From NCBI GenBank assembly GCA_948567375.1, contig OX419756.1, positions 69,020,333 through 69,084,332 of the forward strand: a stretch of DNA of 64,000 nucleotides. Reading direction: 5' to 3'. Below, piece by piece: positions 45,170-56,966 of the stretch. Below the pieces are notes generated by a model, which saw nothing but the letters and a program-made list of their open reading frames with translations, did not search any database and had not been told where the DNA came from. Every line of letters begins with the position of its first letter. Within the stretch, counting starts at the first letter, position 1. This stretch comes from Lunularia cruciata. Taxonomy: Eukaryota > Streptophyta > Marchantiopsida > Lunulariales > Lunulariaceae. The translations under genes and the position numbers were made by a program.

Positions 45170-45242
45170 TGGAGTTTGTGGAACAGAATGATCAGGGAAA
45201 CAAAGAATCCCGGTAGGAGATTTTGAGCCGCCTACTGGGAGC

Positions 45243-45635
45243 TTGATTAGTTCCAATGGGATTGAAGGCTTGACATATGCAAGTTTGCTTCACTTGCAAG
45301 GTAAAATATCTAATCGGGGTTGTAGGATTTTGGTTGATTCTGGAAGTTCAAAGAATTGCATGTCTATGCAAGTAGCAAAGGAATTGGGTATTCCTATCAA
45401 GCCAGTGTTTGGAAGTAGGTTGATGATGGCGGATGGTAGAAAGGGTTCTGCATTCCACACCTCACATCCTATTACCTTCAAGATTGGGAAGGAGTATTTG
45501 GAGTGTATGAGGTTTGTTGTGACACCTCTACACTATGATATCATTCTGGGTCTACCTTGGCTTGAACGTCATAAGGTTCAATTTGATTGGACCCGACGAC
45601 AAATTCAAGTACAACACCAAGGTAGACATTTCTGA
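45243..45635 (+). CDS. C2 protease region
   Basis: LVDSGSSKNCMS active-site motif and IILGLPWLER, as in C1. Confidence 0.75.
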   Translation: MISSNGIEGLTYASLLHLQGKISNRGCRILVDSGSSKNCMSMQVAKELGIPIKPVFGSRLMMADGRKGSAFHTSHPITFKIGKEYLECMRFVVTPLHYDIILGLPWLERHKVQFDWTRRQIQVQHQGRHF

Positions 45636-45680
45636 TTAGGTTGTCTAGCACCTCTGAGTAAGACGCCTAAGAATAGTCAG

Positions 45681-45860
45681 TCCCAAGATGGGAAGTTTGT
45701 CGAGAAGGTAGCCATAGAGCAAATCTGGAAGGGAGATGAGTCCCAAGATGGGAAGTTTGCCAAGAAGGCAACCATGGAGCAAGCTTGGAAGAGAGATGGG
45801 TCCTTGGAACGGAAGTTTGTTAATGAAGCGGCCATAGAGCAAGCTTTGGAGGAAGATAAG
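45681..45860 (+). repeat. Three 60-bp (20-residue) tandem units in C2
   Basis: 45681-45740, 45741-45800 and 45801-45860, same register as in C1; the first two units both begin SQDGKF. Confidence 0.88.
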
Positions 45861-46030
45861 TCTGTATTCGCGATGTGGATCAAGCCGATTGCACAAGAAC
45901 AATCTGAGGAGGGCCAAGAGCCTCATCAAGCAATGGTTGATCGGATAGTTCATGAGTTTGCAGATGTGTTTCCGGATGATCTGCCATAGGGATTACCATC
46001 CTATCAAGGTATGCCCTTCAGATCAAGTTA

Positions 46031-47290
46031 TTGCCAAGGAGTACTCTAGTGAGTAGACCAATCTATCGGCTCTCACCAAAGGAGTTGGAAGAGTTGCAAA
46101 CAACACTTACAAATTTGTTGGAGAAGGATTTCATACAACATAGTGCCTCTCCTTGGGGAGCACTGGTACTATTTGTTCCAAAGAAGGATGGAAGACCTTG
46201 TTTTTGTATTGATTACCGTGGACTCAATAAGCAAACCGTGAAGAATGTATATCTCTTGCCTCGGATCGATGACTTGCTTGATCAACTAAGTGGAGCACGC
46301 TACTTTTCCAAGCTAGATCTTTGTAGCGGCTATTAGCAAATTCCTATTGAAGGAGAGGACGTGCAAGAGACTACTTTTTGCACAAGATATGGAAATTTTG
46401 AGTGGAGAGTTCTACCTTTTGGACTCACTAATGCTCAGCAATCTTCATGGATCAAACGCATCGAGTGTTGGAGGGACTATTGGATCGGTCCGTGGTGGTG
46501 CTCTTAGATGATATCTTAATCTATAGCAAGATAGAGGCAGAACACATGAATCATGTGCAAGAAGTCCTAAGACGACTATGAGAGTGGAAATTTTATTGCA
46601 AGAAGTCAAAGTGTGCTTTTTGGCAGAAGGAGGTTACCTTCTTGGGTCATAAGATCTCATCAAAGGGGATCAAGATGGAATAAGAGAAGATCAAGGCCAT
46701 TATTGATTGGCCTACCCTGAAGGATGCTATAGAAGTACGAGCATTCAATGGATTGGCCAATTTTTATTGATGGTTCATCCACTATTATGCTCACGTGGCT
46801 GGACCATTGACTGACCTCTTGGGAAAGAACTCAAGCTTCTAGTGGACCACCAAGTATAAAGAAGCATTCCAGAAGTTAAAGCATATGGTGTCTTCAAGAC
46901 CTATTCTTCAACCATATGATCCTCAACTACCTTGTGTGGTTGATTTTGATGCTTCTAACTTTGCAATTGGAGTTGTGTTGCAACAGAATTTCCAGATGGA
47001 CTAAATCCTATTGCCTTTGTGTCTCGTGACTAAATACAACTGAAAGAAATTACTCTGCTCGAGATCCGGAACAACTTGCAATGGTATATGCCACCAAGGT
47101 ATGGAGGCATTATCTCTTGGGGAAACAAGTGATCATGCAAACTGATCACAAGCCATTGTTGCAGACCTTACACTTGGAGCACATGAAGACTCGGCATCAC
47201 CGATGGGAAGAGCAACTCCAATTGTTTGACATCAAACTTGAGTACAAACCAGGTCGGTTCCATGTCATCCCTGATGCTCTATCACGATGA
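46031..47290 (+). CDS. C2 RT and RNase H regions
   Basis: RT blocks ([32 protein letters not shown]) from 46031 and RNase H blocks ([21 protein letters not shown]) up to 47290. Described as regions only. Confidence 0.8.
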
Positions 47291-47296
47291 CTTGAT

Positions 47297-48238
47297 TTGA
47301 AGGATCTTCCTCTCATCACGGCGGCAATTACAACGGTGTCCATTGACCCTAAGATCCATAATGAGTTTCAATCAGCTCTACAACAAGATCCCTTCTTCCA
47401 AGTGGTACACAATTGTCTGACAGCATGCGACAAGGAGTACAACACCTTCTCCTTTAAGGAAGGCCTTTTATTCCATGCAGACCAGATCTATGTTCCAGCT
47501 AGAGGTGATCTTCAACTTGTGCGCCTTCAAGAAGCCCATGATTTACCAATAGCTGGTCACATGGGAGTGGACAAGACCTTGGGCACCCTCCAACGCTAAT
47601 GGTGGTGGCCCAACATGACACAAGATATTCAAGACTTTGTCCGATCATGTAAGAGTTGCCAACGGAACAAGGCTAGCAACCAGAAGCCGAGTGGACTCTT
47701 TCAACCACTCATCATTCCATCCGCTTGTTGGGAACATGTGAGCTTGGATCTAATCACAGCCTTGCCAAAGACAAAACAAGGACACACCACAATTGTGGTG
47801 TTTGTGGATAAGCTTAGTAAGCAAATCCACTTGGCACCAACCTGTGATACTGTGGATGCTCTAACCTTAGCGCAAATCTACTTCGACAATGTCTTCAAGC
47901 ATCATGGGATGCCACATGTACTCATCTCCGACCGTGATCCTCAATTTATCGGGAAGTTTTGGCAAGCACTCTTCCAGATACTCGGCACCAAGCTTGCTTT
48001 GTCCACGGCCTATCATCCTCAAACTGATGGACAAACTGAACGTGCAAATTGTACATTGGAGGATATGTTGCGGGCCTTTGTCAATGTCCACTATACCAAC
48101 TGGGATGAATGTCTTGTAGTTGCAAAATTTACCTACAACAATTCCAAACACGCAAGCACCAGATTTTCTCCCTTCTTTCTCAATTTTGGCCAAGATCCGC
48201 TTGTTCCAGATTCTCTTCTTGCTCCCCCTCCCTCTTAG
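47297..48238 (+). CDS. C2 integrase region
   Basis: HHCC zinc part (HDLPIAGHMG, SCKSCQRNKAS), catalytic-core start WEHVSLDLI, and HPQTDGQTERANCTLEDMLR, one of the best-preserved integrases in the window. Confidence 0.85.
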
Positions 48239-48382
48239 GTTCCTCATACTTCCACATTCTTGACCACTTTATCCCAATCTCTCCAACAAGCCAAGTCTCA
48301 CCTCTTTGTTGCTTAGAATCACCAAAAACAATATGCGGACCACCATCGTTGTGATCTCACCTTTGAAGTTGGCGATAAAGTC

Positions 48383-48820
48383 ATGCTATCCTCTAGTAAC
48401 CTCCCTCTCCCACTTGATACCCAAGTTCATAAACTTGCTCCTAATTGGATAGGACCCTTTGATATCACCCTCATTATCTCTCATGTTGCTTATCGACTTG
48501 CCTTGCCTTATCACATGCATATCCATCATGTCTTTCATGTTTCCAAGCTGAAACCCTTTGTTCATAACCCCTCTTCCTTTTCCTCTCAAGTCCAGCCTCC
48601 TTCTTTGCTTGTCCCTATCCATGATCATGAGGAGTACGAAGTTGATCGTATCCTTGCGTGTTGTCATATTCAACGAGGCCGTAGCCAACATACGGAGTAC
48701 AAGGTCCTTTGGAAAGGTATCCCCTTCATGATGCCACATGGGAACCTCTTTCCCACCTCCAAAATGCACAGATGGCCATCAAGGAATTTGAAGCTTCACT
48801 GGCGATGAGGACGTCACCAA
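48383..48820 (+). CDS. C2 integrase tail and chromodomain-like end
   Basis: LPLPLDTQVHKLAPNWIGPF (integrase barrel), HHVFHVSKLKP, then EYEVDRILA...EYKVLWKG, the core of a chromodomain. Chromodomains at this site define chromoviruses. Confidence 0.75.
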
Positions 48821-48837
48821 CTAGCAGCGGGGGAACA

Positions 48838-49246
48838 TGTAACAAAATGGAGTTTAGCGATGAAGTTAGTCGGGCTTACAAAGTAGAGAATAAGACAAAA
48901 TAGCCTAGAATATTCTAGAAGCATCTAAAAAGCTTCTTGGGAAGCTTCCCAACTAGTTAACTTGCACCCTAAGTAGGTAGCTTCTAGAAGCTTCTAACTA
49001 GCTTAGCTTGGACGCCAAGTAGGCGACTTCTAGAAGAAAGCTTCTTGAGAAGCTTCTTGGTTAACTTGGCTTGCACTCCAAGAAAGTGGCTCAAGGAAGC
49101 TTCTTGAGAAGCTTCAAGGGTCTTGTATGCTACCTATAAATACCAAAGCTGAAGCTCATGCTAGGTATTTGGAGTTTTCCCTCATTCAAGTGTCCCAATG
49201 TGAGTTTCCATTCTCCTATTTCTCTCCTCGGTTTTGGTCTTTTACA
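48838..49246 (+). repeat. C2 3' LTR
   Basis: 409 bp with the same GAA/TTC-rich U3 and TATA box as the 5' copy. Confidence 0.9.
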
Positions 49247-49608
49247 AAAAGGCTGGACTTTCCCTCTACACTTCCCACTATTTTTCTTGTTGAGAGCTTT
49301 CCAATGGTACCTCACCTATGTGATTCTAAACTTCCTACAATAAGATTCTCTAAAGAATCCCTCCAAACCAGCTAGATAGGACAAGGATCAACATGTCATC
49401 CACCCATAAAACTAATCTAAGAGTAGAGCTTGTTAACATGTCACCAATCTATATATCTGATCCAAGGTTTAGGTTTGTTTGAGTGGATACTCTTTGTTAT
49501 ATAATAAAGAGAAGGTGCTCCTTTGGGGTATCCAAATATTGAGTGTGAAGCTTTGTACTTCTTCTCTTGTGTTCCTCTTAGAGGTTCTCTTATCCTCAGA
49601 ATATTACA

Positions 49609-50431
49609 GTTGGAGTACAACTTTGCCTCCAATGCATAGAAATTACAACCCAACTCCCTTATTTTGTTTGGTGACTCTGAGTTAGGACCAACTTCTAAAC
49701 ATGCTTGATGGTCTTCCATGTTCTCTGTTCAACAATCATGAGGATCCACATCCTCTTTGCTGTTGGGCTTCTTGAACAGAATTTATTTATATTGACCTCC
49801 TATTACACTTGTACACAAAGGATCTATTCCCAATCCTATTGCACCTTGACTATCTTGGTTAACTCTACAATTCAATGTTTTGCCTCCACTTGAATGTTTG
49901 ATTGGCCAACTCTGTTTGTGAGGCTGGAAGTCATACCACAATCACTTCCTTGTTCATGGCAATCTCCTCATTCTAGGTACACATCTATTCCTCTTGCACC
50001 TCCATGAAGTCCACAAATGCTTAATCACACTAGTCAACTGCTATCTCATCACATTGATTTTGGCTTTTGCCATTTGCAATTTAATTTTGTGCCTCTCCCA
50101 ACATTCCTTCTTGTCTTTCTTCCACTAGTTACCAATAGTAGACTAGTGGACACACTCCTTTTTTTTGTAATTCCTTCTCCTTGGTCTTGAGTTTCTTCTT
50201 CCAACTTGTAGACCTTCTATCTTGTGGTAATCATAACATGTTCCTTCAATGATGTCATCTCTTCATGAGCTTGAATTGTCTACTCTTGAGCTTCTAATAA
50301 TCTATTTTTGGCCTTTGCCTTCTCATATTTAGCATTGTATCATTTGGTGAAGAAACTCCACCATTGTCTTCACATCATTCATGTTGGGATGAAGCTTGTT
50401 ATAGAATGGAAGAATCTCTCTATAATCTTTT
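49609..50431 (-). other. A-family-associated leader sequence, copy 2
   Basis: Uninterrupted version of the sequence split by B in copy 1. On the minus strand it directly follows the reversed A-type LTR. Only short open pieces. Confidence 0.45.
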
Positions 50432-51192
50432 GAGGATATGAGACCTAAAGAGAAACACAAAAGAAGAAACACACAATTTTACACTCAACCTCCAATGTTG
50501 CAATGGAACACCTTGACTGTATTATATAACAAAGTGGACTCATCTAAAGGAAGCTCCACCCTTGGATCATACAGATGGATTGGTGACTTGTAAGCAAGCT
50601 CTGCCCTTAGATTGGTTGCATGCATGGGTGACGTGTTGGTTTTGATCCTATCTGGTTGGTCAAACCGTCTTTGATTGGAGGGAATATTTAATAAATCTTC
50701 ATGTAAGAATCTATAAATGGCATGGGCAAGGTACCATTGGAAAGCTCTTCATGAGACAAACTTTGGGGGAGAGAAGGCTAGTCTATCTTCCATAAGTGTG
50801 GGGAGAGGAGAGGGGAGGGGAGGAGGCACACATTTTCAAAGCCTAATTCATCCATTTAGGCCTTCCAAATTGGCTCCAAAGTTTTAAGGCTATTTTTAGC
50901 TCTTGCTTTATTAGAAGAAGTCCTCTTTTGGTGATATCTCTATTTGAACTACCTACCTCATCATGCATAACATCCTTCTAGATGTTATCAAGTCAATTTC
51001 TACCTCTAGATAATATATCTAGCTTTTGGTATTACAAATTCAAGTTACTTTTGGCTCTTGCATTATTAGTAAAAGTACTCTTTTGGTGAAACCTCTATCT
51101 AATCTACCTATTCTATCATACATAACATCCTCCTAGATGTTACTAAGCCAATTTTTTAACTTTAGATGATAATTCTAGCTATTGGTATTACA
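50432..51192 (-). repeat. A-family LTR in reverse orientation, copy 2
   Basis: Counterpart of 20852-21613. On the minus strand it begins TGTAATACC, has the doubled ~150-bp segment, and ends GATTATAG. Confidence 0.76.
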
Positions 51193-53695
51193 CTCTCCTA
51201 TCACTTTGAGGGTGTGCTCCAACTTGTGCATAATCCATCATGACAATTGATTGTAGTGAATGGGGTGCTAGAAGGCAATCAAGTGCGAGTGTTAATAGAT
51301 CCGAGAGCCACAAAGAATTTCTTGTCTTGCTCTATTGCAATAAGATTGAGAATGGATCTAAAGAGAGATGAGAGTGAAGAAGTAGAGTTACCTAACAGAC
51401 AAATAGAGAGGATTGAATCATTACCCATGCAGATAACACTCTCTATAGGAAAATATCAAGAAGTAATTGAGTGGCAAGTGATACAATTAGCTCGGTATGA
51501 TGCAATCTTAGGTATGCCATGGATGAAGCATTACAACCCTATGGTAGATTGGAGGAAGAAAGTAGTGAGAACCTACCAATGGTTGATCATTGTGGTTAAA
51601 GAAAAATCACATAGGCAAGAATTGCCTCTCTATGTCATAGGAATAGCAACTATCTATAAGACTAATAGGTGTTTCATGGGTCTAATAAGAGAAGTCTAGA
51701 GTGCACAACTTGAGGGACAAATTCTTGAGAAATTGAAGGATATCGTAAATGAGTTTCAAGATGCCTTTCTTGATGATCTACCCTCAAGATTACCACCAAA
51801 AAGGAGAGTAGATCATAAAAATGAGACACTCTCGGGGAAGACACCTCCCTATAAGGCTCCATATTGCCTCTCACCTCATGAGTTGGAGGAGTGAAATAAT
51901 CAAATTGAGGATATGTTGTAGAAAAGGTTCATCCAACCCAACATATCACCATATGGGGCTCCGGTCTTGTTTGTGAAGAAGAAAGATGGTACAATGCGCA
52001 TGTGCATTGACTATCAGGGTCTCAATCAGCAAACAATGAAGAAAAAACACCCCTTACCTTGCATGGATGATCTATTTGATCAACTCAATGGAGCAAGACA
52101 TGTCACCAAACTAGATTTGCAAGCGGTTACAATCAAATCTGAATTGCAGAGGAGGATGTGTACAAGACTGCCTTTAGAACCAGGTATGGCCACTTTGAGT
52201 ATCTTGTGATGCCTTTTGGTCTCACCAATGCACTTGCCACTTTCATGATTCTAATTAAAGATATATTTTGTCCATTTTGTATAAGTTTGTCATTTTGTCT
52301 TCTTGGATGACATCTTAGTATAAAGTAGGACAATGATGGAACACAAACAACACTTAGTAGGACGATGACTAAACACAAACAACATCTACGAGAAGTCCTC
52401 CAAATTCTAAGACAAAATTGATTGTATGCCAAAATCTCAAATTGTGATTTCTGCAAGTCTGAAGTAGACTACTTGGGGCATAGAGTAAGTGCAAAGGGTA
52501 TTCAAGTATTGATAGATAAAATAGAGCTCATTCAAAAATGGAGTGCCCAAGAAGATCAGACTCAACTCAAGAGCTTCTTGGGTTTGACGGGATTCTATCA
52601 TTGATTTGTCAAGGACTTCTTCAAGGCTGCACAACCTTTAATAGCACTGCTTGGCAAGGAGAAGAAGTGGACATGGGGAACTGCACAAGAGTTGACCTTT
52701 CAAGAGTTGAAAGCCACCTTGCTACATGCACCAATCTTGAAGTGGTATGACCCAAAACATCAAATCAAGTTGGCCATAGATGCATCAGGCGTAGCAATCG
52801 GAGCAATCCTACAACAAGAGTGGCATGATGGATGGCATCCCATTGCATATTTCTCTTGGAATTTGTTACTGACATAACGCAACTACCACACCATAGAACA
52901 AGAAGAGTTGGTCATTGTCTTGGCAACCAAGCATCAGAAGCACTATCTTGGCGAGAAGGCATTTGGGGTAGAGACAGACCACAAACCTCTAGTCTACCTC
53001 GAGATGCAGAAGGATCTATCTCATTGCAAGATTCGATGGGCAGAGTGGCGACAATGCTTCAACATGACAATCACCTACATTGAAGGAAAGAAGCAACTTG
53101 CAGATGCATTCACCCACATGCCAATGGCAAACAACTTGGTAGCAGAGGTTCAGATTAACCCTAAATTCTAGCTAGAGATTCTAGCAGCTATAAAAACTGA
53201 TCCATAGATTGTAGAAGGGCAATCATCCAAAGGCTTCACCAGCACCCAAGGACTTTTGTGATGGCACCTTTTGTGATGGCAGATAATGGATTCCAAATGT
53301 TCCAAAATTGTGCACCACCATTCTAGCGGAATATCATGATTTGGCCATTGTAGGTCATGTTGGAGTAGACAAGACCTTGGATGCAGTCCAGTGCCATTAC
53401 TATTGGCTTAAGATGAACAACAATGTGATGGACTACATGCACAATTGTTCACTTTGTCAACAGAATAAAGCTTCTAATCAAGCTCCTACAGGGCTCCTGC
53501 AACCTCTCCCTACTCCTACACAACATTGAGAACAGGTGTGTATGGATCTAGTCTGTGAATTACCCAAGACCACATCAGGATTTGACACCATCATGGTCTT
53601 TGTGGACCAGCTCAGCAAAATGCCCTACCACCAAGGAGGTGACCGGTCCACAACTTGCTCAATTATACTGAGATGCATTCTTCTCTCACCATGGC

Positions 53696-54352
53696 TTGTC
53701 TCGAGTACTCATCACCAATAAGGGTACTCATTTCACCAGTTTGTTTTGGTGCACCCTCTTTGGTTTCTTCAAAACCAAGTTGGCCATGTCCACAACTTAC
53801 GATCCACAAACAAATGGACAAATAGAGCGGACTAATTGCACTATTGAAGACATGTTACGCAACTTCACCTTAGAAGAGCAAGAGAGGTGGGACACCCTAC
53901 TCCCGTTGGTGGAATTTGCTTACAACAATTCAGTGAATGCATCCACCCAAGTAACTCCATCGTTCCTCATGTATGGTGAGCATCCCTTCACACCTTCCAG
54001 GTTGATGAAGATTCATCTGGTGGCTACCAAGGTCAATGAAGTCAACATATTTGTTTCTAGAATCCAACAAGGGGTGGAGAACGCTAAGCACAAATTACAA
54101 ATTGCACAAAATTGCCAAAAGCAGTATGCTGGTGCACACCGTAGGCACATGGAGTTCAATGTTAAGGATAAAGTGTGGCTATTGACAACCAACCTCACAT
54201 TAGTGGGACCTTGTAAGCTCATACCTCGTTTTATTGGGTCTTTCTCAATTCTCCGTCTAATCGACGCTGTGGCCTATCACCTTGAGCTACCACCACACAT
54301 GAAGATCCATCTAGTGTTCCATGTTTCCCTTCTATGCAGATATGCTCCCTGA
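53696..54352 (+). CDS. A2-2 integrase core and tail
   Basis: A 218-codon open piece: MSRVLITNKGTHFTSLFW, TNGQIERTNCTIEDMLR, VEFAYNNSVNASTQ, LIPRFIGSFSILR and HLVFHVSLL, in the order expected for a gypsy integrase. Confidence 0.82.
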   Translation: MSRVLITNKGTHFTSLFWCTLFGFFKTKLAMSTTYDPQTNGQIERTNCTIEDMLRNFTLEEQERWDTLLPLVEFAYNNSVNASTQVTPSFLMYGEHPFTPSRLMKIHLVATKVNEVNIFVSRIQQGVENAKHKLQIAQNCQKQYAGAHRRHMEFNVKDKVWLLTTNLTLVGPCKLIPRFIGSFSILRLIDAVAYHLELPPHMKIHLVFHVSLLCRYAP

Positions 54353-54358
54353 TCAGGC

Positions 54359-54607
54359 TTGGGTCATTCCACACAAGACATTCAACCTTGTCCGACACTC
54401 ATTGATGGCAACGAGGAATATGAAGTGGAGCGGATTCTCCAAAAATGCATACGTGGTACTCATCATCCACAGGTGGATTATCTTGTCCAGTGGAAAGGTT
54501 ACCCCCTCTATGAAGCAACCTGGGAACCCACTGCCAATTTGACACATGCACCGGTGTTGGTGCAAGCATTTGAGCAACAGTTGCACAACGAAGACGTTGT
54601 GTTTTAA
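54359..54607 (+). CDS. A2-2 chromodomain end of pol
   Basis: EYEVERILQK...VDYLVQWKGYPLYEATWEP is a clear chromodomain signature (aromatic residues Y, W and W of the methyl-lysine cage region). Such domains steer chromovirus integration toward heterochromatin. It ends just before the 3' LTR. Confidence 0.87.
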   Translation: MGHSTQDIQPCPTLIDGNEEYEVERILQKCIRGTHHPQVDYLVQWKGYPLYEATWEPTANLTHAPVLVQAFEQQLHNEDVVF

Positions 54608-54620
54608 AAGGAGGGAGGTT

Positions 54621-55375
54621 TGTAATACCAAGAGCTAACCATATGATCTAGATATGAAATTTGGTTTGGTAACATCTGGAATGATGTTATACATGATGAT
54701 CAAAATAGATCACATAGAAGTATCACCAAAAGGGTACTTCTACTAATAGAGTAGAAAATTGAAATAGATTTGAAAACCTTGGAGCCAATAGCTAGACATA
54801 TGATTTGCAGGTGAGAATTGGGTTGGTAAAATCTGGAAGGATATTACATACGATGGACTGAATAGATCAAAAAGAGGTATCACCAAAAGGGGACTTCTAC
54901 TAATAGAGTTTGAACAAAAATATGTCAAATCTTTGAAGGCAATTTTGGAGGCCTAAACAAATGAATTAGGCCTCAAAAATGTGCAAATTTCCCCCTCCAA
55001 TTGAAGGAAGGCTGGCCTTCCCTCCCCCCCAACTTTGTCTCATCGAGAGCTTTCCAATGGTACCTCACCCATGTGATTATGAGATTCCTACAAGAAGATT
55101 CCCTAAAAGATTCCCTTCTGTCAAAACTTGTTTGACCAACCAGATAGGACCAAGACCAACATGTCACCCATCCAAGTAAGTAATCCAAGGGTGGAGATTG
55201 CTGACATGTCACCTATCTATGTACCTAATCCTATGATGGAGCTTCATTGGAGGAGATCCGCTTTGCCTATATAATAAAGAGAAGGTGCTCTTTTGGGGCA
55301 TTGGAGTTTGAGTGTGAAAGTGTGTATTTTTCATGGTGTGTTTCTCTTTAGGTCTCCTATCCTTGAAGTATTACA
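54621..55375 (+). repeat. A2-2 3' LTR
   Basis: 755 bp with 8-bp inverted termini TGTAATAC/GTATTACA and a ~165-bp doubled segment in its first half. Confidence 0.85.
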
Positions 55376-56966
55376 GCCAATAACCAGAAGCTGAGTGAAC
55401 TCCTTCAGCCACTTCCCATTCCAACTACTCGTTGGGAACATGTGAGCTTAGATCTCATCACCTCCATGCCCAAGACACACCAAGGTCACACACCATTTGT
55501 GGTGTTTGTGGATAAGTTTAGTAAGTAAATCCATTTGGCACCAACGGTTGATATTGTGGATGCTCCAACCTTGGCATAGCTCTACTTCAATAATGTATTC
55601 AAACATCATGGTATGCCACGTGCACTCATTTCCGACTGTGATCCTTGCTTCACCATAAAATTTTGGCAAGCCCTCTTCCATATACTTGGCACCAAGCTCA
55701 CTTTATCCATAGCCTATCATCCTCAAATTGATGGACAAATTGAACGTGCAAATCGCACCTTGGAAGATATGCTTCGTGCCTTTGTCACCATTCACCATAC
55801 CAATTGGGATGAATGTCTTGCAGTTGCAAAGTTTGCATACAACAATTCTAAACACGCAAGCAATTGATTCTCTCCTTTCTTTCTCAATTTTGGCCAAGAT
55901 CCATTTGTCCTAGATTCTCTTCTTGCTCCTCCTCCATCTCAGGTCCCTCATATTTCAACTTTCTTGACCATCATATCCAAATCTCTCCAACAAGCCAAAT
56001 CTCACCTCCTTGTTGCTCAAAATCATCAAAAACAATATACGGACCACCATCGTCATGATCTCACCTTTGAAGTCGGTGATAAAGTTATGTTATCCTCTAG
56101 TGATCTACCCCTCCTACTTGATACCAAAGTTTGTAAACTTTCTCCTAATTGGATAGGACCTTTTGATGTCACCCAAATTGTCTCTCCTATTGCTTTTCAA
56201 CTTGCCTTGCCTTGTCATATGCACATCCATCTTGTCTTTCATATTTCCAAGTTGAAATCCTATGTTCCTAACACCTCTTCTTTCTCCTCTTGAGTCCAAC
56301 CCCTCCTCCTCCTATCCCTATCAATGATCATGAGGAGTACAAAGTTGATCATATCCTTGCACGTCACCACATCCACCAAGGACGCCGCCAACATACGGAG
56401 TAGAAGGTTGTTTGGAAAAGGTATTCTCTTCATAATGCCACCTGGGAACCTCTTTCTCACCTCCAAAATGCACAAATGGCTATCTAGGAGTTTGAAGCTT
56501 CAATGGCGACGAGTACGTCACCAACTAGCGGTGGGGGAATATGTAACAGTATGGAGTTTAACAACTTAGTTAGTAAGGTTAACAAAGTAAAGAATAAGCC
56601 AAATTAGCCTAGAATATTCCAAATGTATCTAGGAAGCTTCTTGGGAAGCTCCCCGACTAGTTAACATGCACTCCAAGCAAGTAGCTTCTATAAGGAAGCT
56701 TATAAGAGCTTCTAACTAGCTTAGCTTGAACAACAAGTAGGTGGCTTCTAAAAGGAATCTTCTTGAGAAGCTTCCTAGTTAATTTGGCTTGCACTCTAAG
56801 AAAGCGGCTCAAGGAAGCTTCTTGAGAAGCTTTTCAAGGGCCTTGTATGCTACCTACAAATACCAAAGACGAAGCCAATGCTAGACATTTGGAGTTTTCC
56901 TTCATTCAAGTGTCCCAATGTGAGTTTCCATTCTCCTATTTCTCTCCTTGGTCTTGGTCTTTTATA
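55376..56966 (+). mobile_element. C3: fossil C-family element, integrase to 3' LTR
   Basis: Begins in integrase sequence (NQKLSELLQPLP...WEHVSLDLI) directly after the A2-2 LTR, which suggests that A2 inserted into it. 3' LTR 56542-56966. More diverged than C1/C2. Broken, with several breaks. Confidence 0.85.
56542..56966 (+). repeat. C3 3' LTR
   Basis: About 425 bp, TGTAAC...TTTTATA; GAA/TTC motifs partly decayed. Confidence 0.8.

Larger units (their letters stand above)
43640..49246 (+). mobile_element. C2: fossil Ty3/gypsy chromovirus, full span with both LTRs
   Basis: Two 409-bp LTRs (43640-44048, 48838-49246) with perfect AAAAG target duplications (43635-43639, 49247-49251) and primer site TGGTATTAGAGC (44050-44061). 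Order: gag, protease, RT, RNase H, integrase, chromodomain-like end. The LTRs differ at about 23 sites by my count (5-6%), or about 2 million years at an assumed 1.3e-8. Same insertion as C1 (same host position and duplication). Its span is complete, but pol has roughly ten breaks. Confidence 0.92.
41319..49608 (+). mobile_element. A1': fossil Ty3/gypsy element, counterpart of A1, with C2 nested in its 3' LTR
   Basis: Begins inside gag-like sequence at ~41,319, carries protease/RT-like sequence (~42,000-42,960), the R repeat (~43,030) and a 3' LTR split by C2 (43464-43639 and 49252-49608). The LTR tail ATATTACA is followed by GTTGG as in A1. Badly broken, with many breaks. Confidence 0.78.
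51193..55375 (+). mobile_element. A2-2: fossil Ty3/gypsy chromovirus, pol to 3' LTR
   Basis: Plus strand: protease-like (51,247-51,699), RT (about 51,700-52,610), RNase H (52,611-53,171), integrase (53,308-54,352), chromodomain (54,359-54,607), 3' LTR (54,621-55,375). No gag or forward-oriented 5' LTR is present at its left edge, where a reversed A-type LTR lies instead. It abuts C3 on the right. Broken, with several to many breaks. Confidence 0.85.

Noticed and set aside
49441-49719. 92-codon minus-strand frame, also at 12,069
   Set aside because: Antisense to an A-family LTR end; no start context or domain.
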